Assembly: GCF_937936435.1 (NCBI RefSeq)
Contig: NZ_CALDDG010000055.1
Span: 1-7,430 of the forward strand
DNA: 7,430 nt
From: an uncultured Sulfuricurvum sp.
GTDB lineage: Bacteria; Campylobacterota; Campylobacteria; Campylobacterales; Sulfurimonadaceae
Reading direction: 5' to 3'
How positions within the stretch are numbered: the stretch's first letter is position 1; each line of letters opens with the position of its first letter. Positions 1 to 7,000 of this stretch are shown here, one piece after another. Under the pieces are notes generated by a model. It did no database searches. It saw nothing but the letters and a program-made list of their open reading frames with translations, and was not told where the DNA came from. The position numbers were made by a program, and so were the translations under genes.

Positions 1-1731
1 TTTGTGTATAATGAAAATGACTCATTGACTTTGAATGTAAAACACAAACACTGGTTTTGGGACACGATTAAACTCTCTAAAAATATCTACCGTGATGTTA
101 TATACGCGACGATACTGGTCAATCTATTTGTTTTGGCAAGTCCTCTTTTTACGATGAGTGTATATGACCGTGTCATCCCTAACAATGCTACAGAAACCTT
201 ATGGGTTTTTGCTATAGGTGTTTTGGTCGTTTATTCTATAGATACTTTTTTAAAATTTACACGAGCGATGCTTTTGGAAAGTGCCGGTAAAAAGAGTGAT
301 ATCATTATGTCATCGATCATTTTTGAAAAAGTACTTGATTTAAAAATGGCATCGCATCCGAAATCGGTCGGTTCTTTCGCCAGTAATTTAAAAGATTTCG
401 ATTCTATACGCTCCTTTTTAACCAATGCGACATTGACAGCTTTAGTCGATTTTCCTTTTGCACTCTTGTTTTTACTGGTAATCGGTTATATAGGCGGATG
501 GATGGTGGTCGTACCAATCATAATGATGCTTTTGATTTTGGCATATGCTCTTTTTATGAGGAACTCTTTACGTGAGAGTATTGAAGAAACCCATAAGGCG
601 TCGGCAGCAAAAAGTTCCATTTTAATTGAAGCATTGCAAAATATCGAAACGCTAAAAACTTTAGGTGCATCAGGTCAAGTCCAATGGGCATGGGAAGAAG
701 CGACCGGAGAAATAGCTCAAAAAAGCCTGAAATCACGGTTGATTTCCACATCGATTTCCACTGTAACCGGATTTTTGACACAGTTAACCACTGTGTTGTT
801 AGTCATTGTAGGTGTCTATCTGATCGGAGAGCATGAATTGACGATGGGGGGACTAATCGCGGTAATCATCATTGCCGGACGTACCGTTGCCCCTATGGGA
901 CAGGCTGCAGCATTGATCGCTAACTATTCAGACGCCAAATCGGCATATGATGTATTGGAAGGGATTATTTCTCAGCCCTCCGAACGTCCTCATGGTAAGA
1001 AATTTATTACCCGTCCGGAATTAAAAGGGGAAATCGAATTTAAAGAGGTGAGTTTCGCGTACGATGAATCTGATCACAGTGCATTGAAAAAACTTTCTTT
1101 TACAATCAAACCATGTGAAAAAATCGCTATTATCGGTCGGATAGGCTCGGGGAAAAGTACGATAGCTAAATTGTTGCTTCATTTGTATGAACCTGTGGAA
1201 GGTTCTATTTTACTCGATGGCATCGATATAAAACAGATCGATCCAGCCGATTTGCGTAAAAATATCGCTTACGTTTCTCAAGATATTATGTTGTTTAAAG
1301 GGAGCGCCAAAGACAATATAGCTTATCGTTCAATGCGTGCAAGCGATGAGCAGATGATCCGTGCCTCTGTGATCTCAGGAGCTGATGAATTTATTCGTAA
1401 GCATCCTAAAGGATACGAGATGCCTATCGGTGAACGAGGGATGGGATTATCAGGAGGACAACGCCAAAGTATCGGAATTGCGCGTGCTTTGTTATTCGAA
1501 GCACCAATTATCGTAATGGATGAACCGACAAATGCTATGGATCAGTTGAGTGAGAATCGTTTGATCGCCAATTTAAAAACATATTTAGAAGATAAAACGG
1601 CTATATTGATTACGCAGAAAAATACAATTCTTCCATTGGTTGATCGAATAATTGTTATGAACGAAGGGACAATTTATCTTGATGGGCCGAGAGATCAAGT
1701 GATTGCGAAATTGTCAGGAGGTACAGCGTGA
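1..1731 (+). CDS. lapB: LapB-type T1SS ABC exporter (permease-ATPase), probably 5' partial
   Basis: Inner-membrane ABC exporter that powers type I secretion of the RTX adhesin encoded downstream. Residue numbers count from the GTG at position 4. The permease half covers about residues 30-300, with hydrophobic segments near 32-55, 66-86, 141-185 and 255-300. The nucleotide-binding domain follows: Walker A GRIGSGKST (378-386, K384), Q-loop Q426, signature LSGGQ (482-486), Walker B ending IIVMDEP (D506, catalytic E507). The GRIGSGKST form and the HWFW...IYRDV entry to the first helix are typical of the LapB/LssB branch. At the H-loop the usual His is Gln (Q538, ITQK). Family members are about 700 residues with an N-terminal C39-like, usually non-proteolytic, domain. 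Here only 575 residues follow the GTG and the frame is open to the window edge, so I infer that the N-terminus lies upstream. A genuine short form starting at position 4 cannot be excluded. The stop overlaps the next gene. Confidence 0.93.
   Translation, partial: FVYNENDSLTLNVKHKHWFWDTIKLSKNIYRDVIYATILVNLFVLASPLFTMSVYDRVIPNNATETLWVFAIGVLVVYSIDTFLKFTRAMLLESAGKKSDIIMSSIIFEKVLDLKMASHPKSVGSFASNLKDFDSIRSFLTNATLTALVDFPFALLFLLVIGYIGGWMVVVPIIMMLLILAYALFMRNSLRESIEETHKASAAKSSILIEALQNIETLKTLGASGQVQWAWEEATGEIAQKSLKSRLISTSISTVTGFLTQLTTVLLVIVGVYLIGEHELTMGGLIAVIIIAGRTVAPMGQAAALIANYSDAKSAYDVLEGIISQPSERPHGKKFITRPELKGEIEFKEVSFAYDESDHSALKKLSFTIKPCEKIAIIGRIGSGKSTIAKLLLHLYEPVEGSILLDGIDIKQIDPADLRKNIAYVSQDIMLFKGSAKDNIAYRSMRASDEQMIRASVISGADEFIRKHPKGYEMPIGERGMGLSGGQRQSIGIARALLFEAPIIVMDEPTNAMDQLSENRLIANLKTYLEDKTAILITQKNTILPLVDRIIVMNEGTIYLDGPRDQVIAKLSGGTA
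1716..1721 (+). promoter_or_regulatory. Ribosome binding site for the GTG-started lapC
   Basis: AGGAGG lies inside the 3' end of the exporter gene, 6 nt before the GTG at 1728. It decides the choice of this non-ATG start and the GTGA overlap. Confidence 0.8.
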
Positions 1732-3065
1732 GAAAGAAAAAACGATTTTCATTTGATGCCAATGACTACAACTTTATGCGAAGTCTTTCTGCCGCAGTGT
1801 TGGAAGATACCCCGTCACGTTTGCGCTCAGTCCTTTTATTTTGGATCGTAACGGTTGTATTTCTTTTACTTTGGGCTGCATTTTCGCCGATAGACGAGAT
1901 CGTTCGTGGGGATGGCAAAGTTATTCCTGGTGGAGAAAATCAGATGATTCAGCACCTTGAAGGAGGAATACTCAGTGCTATAAATGTCAAAGAAGGGCAA
2001 CGGGTCAAAGCTGATGACGTATTGCTTAGAGTTGATAACCTTAAATCCTCATCGACATATGACAGCTCGCAGTATAAATCGGCTGAATTGCGGGCACGTA
2101 TTGTTCGTTTGACAGCAGAGTCGACGGGGGGAGTTTTCTCTCCTACTGCAGCTGATATGGAGAAAATCCCGATGCAGATCGCACAAGAAAGAAGTCTTTA
2201 TACGTCGAATCAGGAACGTTTGCAGTCTCAGATTTCCGGACTTAATGAACAGTATATCCAAAAACAGAATGAAAAATTAGAAGCACAGGGACGTATTGCC
2301 GAACAAAAGCGTTCTTTGGATCTAATCCGTGAAGAGGTTAAAATTACTGAACCGATGGTAGCTCAAGGTATTAAACCACGGGTCGAATTTTTAAAACTTC
2401 AACGTGAACTGAGTAGCATCAACGAGGACTATAACGCTCTTCAAGCCTCTATTCCACGATTAAATGCGGCTTTGAGCGAAATAAAAAGTAAAATTAATGA
2501 AGCTAAATACGAATTTACCTCAAAAGCGCGTATGGATCTGAATGAAGCGGCTACTGAATACAAAAGAGTCGGTGCGGAAAGTTCGGCATTGGCTGATCAG
2601 GTAACGCGAACTGTCATCAAATCACCTATAAACGGTATCGTTCAAAAACTCTATGTTAACACGGTCGGTGGTGTCATTAAGCCTGGTGATAACCTGATCG
2701 AGATCGTTCCTACAGAAGGAGGGTTATTAGTCGAAGCGAAGATTAAACCTTCCGATATCGCTTTTATTTACCCTTCCCAAGATGCAATTGTTAAAGTAAC
2801 AGCGTACGATTTTTCGATTTATGGTTCATTACACGGAAAAGTGGTTACGATCAGTCCTGATACCGTCACAGATAAAAATGACAACGTCTATTACGTCGTT
2901 AAAATTCAAACCGATAAAAAGTATCTTGAGCGTAAAGGAAAACAGCTTAAAATTATCCCTGGAATGATGGTAAATGTTGACATCATCACAGGTAAAAAAA
3001 CGATTTTGGAATACATTTTAAAACCGATTTTAAAAGCTAAACAGTATACCTTTACGGAGCGATAA
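1728..3065 (+). CDS. lapC: LapC/HlyD-type T1SS periplasmic adaptor (membrane fusion protein)
   Basis: Adaptor that bridges the ABC exporter in the inner membrane to a TolC-like outer-membrane channel. The 445 residues have the family's usual size and order: a basic cytoplasmic N-terminus (RKKKR), one transmembrane helix at about 35-52, then a lipoyl/biotinyl half-motif with the HlyD-typical HLEGGI (76-81). A long charged coiled-coil hairpin follows (about 152-292), then the second lipoyl half starting IKSPINGIV (297-305), and a C-terminal beta-barrel domain to the end. The GTG start at 1728 forms GTGA with the exporter's TGA stop, a 4-bp overlap that implies translational coupling. AGGAGG at 1716-1721 with 6-nt spacing supports this start. 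No outer-membrane partner gene is visible in the window. Identification as T1SS HlyD is very secure; the LapC assignment rests on the neighbouring LapB-type exporter, retention-module adhesin and LapG. Confidence 0.95.
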   Translation: MRKKKRFSFDANDYNFMRSLSAAVLEDTPSRLRSVLLFWIVTVVFLLLWAAFSPIDEIVRGDGKVIPGGENQMIQHLEGGILSAINVKEGQRVKADDVLLRVDNLKSSSTYDSSQYKSAELRARIVRLTAESTGGVFSPTAADMEKIPMQIAQERSLYTSNQERLQSQISGLNEQYIQKQNEKLEAQGRIAEQKRSLDLIREEVKITEPMVAQGIKPRVEFLKLQRELSSINEDYNALQASIPRLNAALSEIKSKINEAKYEFTSKARMDLNEAATEYKRVGAESSALADQVTRTVIKSPINGIVQKLYVNTVGGVIKPGDNLIEIVPTEGGLLVEAKIKPSDIAFIYPSQDAIVKVTAYDFSIYGSLHGKVVTISPDTVTDKNDNVYYVVKIQTDKKYLERKGKQLKIIPGMMVNVDIITGKKTILEYILKPILKAKQYTFTER

Positions 3066-3656
3066 ATGAAACTGTATTTGATGTCCGATGATATTTCGGT
3101 AAGAGCAAAGTGGATGGGTGCTCTCAGCGGATTGTATCCGATTACTTTGCCGACTTTGTCTTTTGACATCGAATCCGATTCGATAGTTATGGTTTCTGAG
3201 ACACTTTTACGAGGGAAATCGGACAAAGAACTTGGATCATTCTTCAGGAATAAGACAGCAGTTCTATCCATCATCCCCAATTTTTCCGAAGCGCAGAGAG
3301 TTTTAGCTTTGGGGGCCATGGGATATGGAAACGCTATGATGCATGAATCTCACTTACATTCGATTTATCAAGCGTTGGAAGAGGGAAATATATGGTTGCA
3401 TCCTGATTTTATCACGATGATGATTGTTCAGATACGCGATCAAAAGAGTCCGAAAAAGAAATCGTTAGGAGTATTGGATGTTCTCAGTACTCGTGAGAAA
3501 GAAGTTGCGCTGATGTTAGGAGAAGGTACCACACATCAGGAAATTTCCGATTCATTGAATATCACTGTGCGTACGGTGAAAGCCCATGCGACAGCAATCT
3601 ATCAGAAACTTGAAATCAAAGATCGTCTAGCTCTTTCGCTTCTCTTGCATCAATAA
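3066..3656 (+). CDS. LuxR/NarL-family transcriptional regulator with degenerate receiver domain
   Basis: Probable DNA-binding regulator of 196 residues. The C-terminal 60 residues (about 137-196) are a clear LuxR-type helix-turn-helix: LSTREKEVALML, then EISDSLNITVRTVKAH with the recognition helix, then the YQKLEIKDR closing motif. The N-terminal part (1-125) has the size and layout of a receiver domain, with the acidic pair D8-D9 and a NarL-like linker GNIWLHP (107-113). The expected phospho-acceptor Asp at the end of strand 3 is S44 (IVMVSE), and the usual Lys of strand 5 is not evident around NAMMHES. It is therefore probably not controlled by classical phosphorylation, and no histidine kinase is present here. 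The ATG directly follows the lapC stop (TAA-ATG), with GGAG at 3056-3059, so it is co-translated with the secretion genes. It ends in tandem stops (TAA TAG). Its natural target would be the promoter region just downstream; this is inference. Confidence 0.88.
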   Translation: MKLYLMSDDISVRAKWMGALSGLYPITLPTLSFDIESDSIVMVSETLLRGKSDKELGSFFRNKTAVLSIIPNFSEAQRVLALGAMGYGNAMMHESHLHSIYQALEEGNIWLHPDFITMMIVQIRDQKSPKKKSLGVLDVLSTREKEVALMLGEGTTHQEISDSLNITVRTVKAHATAIYQKLEIKDRLALSLLLHQ

Positions 3657-3658
3657 TA

Positions 3659-3683
3659 GAGAATATTTTTTTTTATTTTTCTC
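3659..3683 (+). terminator. Weak hairpin/T-tract after the regulator gene (uncertain terminator)
   Basis: Just after the regulator stop, GAGAA (3659-3663) can pair with TTCTC (3679-3683) around a loop made almost entirely of T (nine Ts at 3666-3674, five more at 3676-3680). The stem is short and AT-rich and no U-run follows it, so it is a poor intrinsic terminator. It could slow or reduce read-through into the adhesin gene, or act as an AT-rich upstream element of the adhesin promoter. Confidence 0.2.
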
Positions 3684-3688
3684 CAATT

Positions 3689-3708
3689 AGTACCCAAGTA
3701 CAATAGTA
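3689..3708 (+). promoter_or_regulatory. Three AGTA elements at 8-bp spacing, including a GTAC-N4-GTAC palindrome; candidate operator
   Basis: AGTA occurs at 3689, 3697 and 3705, exactly 8 bp apart. The first two extend to AGTAC and form the palindrome GTACCCAAGTAC (3690-3701). The third overlaps the -35 position of the predicted adhesin promoter. With a start site near 3740 the palindrome is centred near -44, where class II activators commonly sit. A site for the LuxR-type regulator encoded immediately upstream is a reasonable inference, but not shown. Confidence 0.45.
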
Positions 3709-3740
3709 ATCATTTTCTTCCTACGCTAAAATTAACAGTA
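3704..3740 (+). promoter_or_regulatory. Predicted sigma70 promoter of the adhesin gene
   Basis: TAAAAT at 3727-3732, inside TACGCTAAAAT, is a good -10 element with an upstream extension. The -35 position (3704-3709, TAGTAA, 17-bp spacer) matches TTGACA poorly, as expected for an activator-dependent or Campylobacterota promoter. Predicted start is near 3740, giving a leader of about 31 nt. A nearly identical -10 context recurs before lapG (7084-7096). Confidence 0.5.
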
Positions 3741-3759
3741 TGAAATCTTTCCATTTAAA

Positions 3760-3764
3760 AAGGA
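3760..3764 (+). promoter_or_regulatory. Ribosome binding site of the adhesin gene
   Basis: AAGGA with 6-nt spacing to the ATG at 3771. It supports this start over the out-of-frame ATG at 3740, which has no such site. Confidence 0.8.
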
Positions 3765-3770
3765 TTCCCA

Positions 3771-4070
3771 ATGGCAAAAGTAATCGGATACGTTAAATCG
3801 TTGGAACATGGCACTTTTTTTCTAAAAGATGCAAAAGGTAAAATTCATCAACTTAAAGTTGGCGAAGCGATTCATGAAGGCGAATTGGTTTATGGTGCAC
3901 ATGGTAATTCGAATGATGCGAAAATTATAGTTGATGTTACGTTACAAGGTGCGGGTGATTTGGTAATTGCCGGAAATGGTGCACTGCATTTTGATATGTC
4001 ATTGTTAAATGGCGTCTTTAGTCATCATGATGCCGTAGTTTATGTCAATTCTATCAAAGATGCATTAGCC
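3771..4070 (+). other. Adhesin N-terminal retention module (residues about 1-100)
   Basis: Starts AKVIGYVKS, followed by short beta-strand segments (KIHQLKVGEAIHEGELVYG, then IIVDVTL and DLVIAGNGALHFD). This matches the LapA retention-module pattern in which a small beta domain in the periplasm blocks the outer-membrane channel. Recognition is by pattern and context, not by alignment. Confidence 0.78.
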
Positions 4071-7000
4071 GCTATGCCATCGAAAGAATCGTTATCGGCA
4101 CATCATCAGGATAATGGAGACACGACAAATGCAGGTGAAACGGCTGCCGGTAATGAAGTCACTGATACGGAGCGAACCGGTGATATGTTTGATAACCGTA
4201 CGGCAGGTGTCGGTGATGTAACTACAGCTCTTTCATCGACTACTACGGGGACAGAATCCGGTGCACTATCTGATAATACGGCTCTTCCGGTTATTCTAAA
4301 TCATGCCCCTATCGCTCAGACCGTTGAAGACACTTTATACGAAGATACTATAGCTACTGGTAAGGTGATTGCAACCGATATTGATGTTGGAGATACGGAA
4401 AATTTAGTATATGCATTAAATAATCCGGCTCCGACAGGATTGACATTTGATAATAATGGAAATTATGTATTTGATGCAAGCAGTTATGATTCGCTCGTAG
4501 CGGGAGAAGAGTTTGTACTGACAATTCCTTATACTGCGACGGATTTAGGAGGGTTATCATCATCTGCAAACTTGATTATTACTATTATTGGAACGAATGA
4601 TCAGCCGATTGTCCAAAATGTCCAAGTTGGAGAAGTATTAGTAGAAAGTCATGATGGAACGGATATTGTAGGTGCGGATGACACCCAAGAGGATGTATTG
4701 ACGATATTTTCAGGTAACTTAGCAACAGGAACCGATGTGGATTCCGGAGAAACTTTGACCTATGAAATGGTAGAGAATAGTATTAATGTAGCTTCATCAG
4801 CAATCGATACGGGTACTATTACAGATATGAGCGTTGTGATCGATCCGATTACCGGGGATTATGAAGTTGTCGGTAACTTCAATGCTTTGGCGGCTGGTGA
4901 GACAGCAACGATTACTTTTCAATACGTTGCTAATGACAGTCGTGGATTCGATGGAACTGACGGAATCAACGAATCTTCTGTTAGTGAGCCTGCTACTGTA
5001 ACGTTGACGATTACCGGAACGAATGATCAGCCGATTGTAAATGATATATTCGTATCTCAAAATGAGGCTGCAAACGGGCTTAATAAGTTTGATGGCGTGT
5101 TTACTGTATCGGATGAGGATGTTAACGATACCCATACATATGAGATTGATGTCAATTCTGTAGAGTCTAATAATACGAAAGTAAGCGATCTGAACGTTAC
5201 TTTGAATGATTCAAAAACTGGAAGTTATACGGTTAGTGGGGATTTTAGTGCTTTGGCTGAAGGGGAAACGGCTACCGTGACATTTCAATACCGTGCTAAC
5301 GATGGTACCACACCGGGTATCAATGACGAATCTAATTATTCTGAATATAAAACTGTTACCTTAACGGTCACAGGGACTAATGATGCGCCGGAAACAGATT
5401 CAACGTCAGGAATAGGTATTGAAGATACAACTACCCCTATTGTCGTTGCCCTCTCAGGAAGTGATGTCGACGGTACTGTAGTAGGCTTTAAAATCACAGA
5501 ACTACCCGCAAACGGGACACTGTATGTAGATGCCGCCATGACAACTCCTGTGACGATCGGAATGATATTGAACGGTACTAGTACTTCTGTATATTTTATG
5601 CCAAATGCAAATTATAGCGGAACAACCGAGTTTAAATATGCTGCAATTGATAACGACAATGCAATGGATCCGACACCTGCAACTGCAATCATAACAGTTA
5701 CACCAGTGAGTGATATGCCGACATTGTCACTTATCGGAAAAGAGTATAGCGTCTCCACTGATTTTGATGAAGTAAATGTCGGTTCATATGGTAACGTTAA
5801 TGCCTCAGTTCTCGGCCATGGTGAATGGCACACGGATAACGGAAATGGTAAAGTAGAAATCGGTAGTGCTATAACATATGGTGTTCTTTCAGACAGTACA
5901 CAAATAATAGAGCTTGAACAAATGGTGGGAGATGCTTCCAACCTTTATACAACTATGGCAGTAAAAGAAGGAGAAGTGTACACTCTTAACTTGGATTATG
6001 CTAATCGAAATTGGAAAGGCGGGGATAATTCGACAGTCAATGTATATTGGAACGGGAATGTGGTAGGTGTTATCGATCCAAGCAGTTTCTCAATGACCCA
6101 TTATTCGATTACATTTACATCGGATATAACCGGTATTGGAAAATTGGAATTGCGATCAAATGATACGGATAGTATCGGAGTTTTGCTGGATAATGTCCAA
6201 TTGTCACTTGTTTCAAATACCGGGTATGCCGGGCAGTTGACAAATCTTCCGCAGATAGCGGCAGGTTTAACAGACAGTTCTGAAGTATTGTCCCTAAGTA
6301 TATCGGGTATTCCGGCCGGATATATTTTGACAGACGGTATTCACACCGCATTATCTATGAATACTACAACCGGTATCGCTGTAACAGATTGGGCACTAGA
6401 TTCATTGGCTTTAATCGCGCCGACAGGTACCGATTCTACACTTTTGTCTCTTACAGTTACAGCAAAATCGACTGAGAGTGATGGAAGTTTTACTACACAA
6501 TCTGCAACGACAGAAGTAAATATTTTGTCAGATTCTGCTACTACTATTCATGGAACAAATGGCGATGATACTCTAAGCGGAAGCTCAGGATCAGACATAC
6601 TGATTGGTCTTGACGGCGACGATACTCTTGATGGAGGAGCTGGAAGCGATGCACTTGTCGATGCAAACGGGAATGATACGTTTGTGTTTGATGCTGCCGA
6701 TACACTTATCAATGGCGGTATAGGTATTGATACTTTAGTTTTAGCGCAGGATGCGAATATCGATTTCACGGCTTTGAATACGTCCAATAATCCTGTACAT
6801 AACATGGAAGTTATTGATTTGGGAGAAGGTGCTGCACTTGGTGGAAATCATACTTTGACGAATCTATCTTTACAAGATGTTATTGATATGACCGATACTA
6901 ATAATACACTCACTATTAAAGGAGACGGAGGTGACAGTGTGAATATCCCGACGACGACAGGAACGGATTACACAATGACACAATCTTCTGAATCAGGTTT

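Larger units (their letters stand above)
4299..5714 (+). repeat. Four cadherin/VCBS-like extracellular repeats in the adhesin (residues about 177-648)
   Basis: Boundaries are marked by GTNDQPIV (274 and 416), GTNDAP (535) and VSDMP (646-650). Units are about 100, 142, 119 and 111 residues long. Each opens with a DxD calcium-type motif (ATDIDVGD, GTDVDSGE, VSDEDVND, GSDVDG) and ends with an alternating TVTLT(I/V)TGTND strand. Units 2 and 3 are most alike, sharing ALA(A/E)GETAT(I/V)TFQY. They probably form the rigid stalk. Confidence 0.8.

Noticed and set aside
2906..3319. Antisense open frame of 137 codons across the lapC/regulator junction, and other minus-strand frames within the adhesin gene.
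   Set aside because: All lie opposite well-supported genes, show no recognisable domain, and look like shadows of the plus-strand coding frames.
3387..3404. WLHP (residues 110-113) in the regulator resembles the position of the VpsT c-di-GMP motif W[F/L/M][T/S]R.
   Set aside because: The third and fourth residues are H and P, not T/S and R. A G-x-x-(Y/W)-L-x-P sequence is ordinary in the linker of NarL-type regulators, so c-di-GMP binding cannot be claimed.
3740..3796. A short reading frame (ATG at 3740, 18 codons) overlapping the adhesin start, as a possible leader peptide.
   Set aside because: It has no ribosome binding site, begins at the predicted transcription start, and its sequence is explained by the leader and the adhesin coding frame.
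6549..6683. Short periodic DNA in the RTX region considered as a CRISPR-like or satellite array.
   Set aside because: The 27-bp period is the coding consequence of nonapeptide RTX repeats. The DNA units are diverged and there are no spacers.
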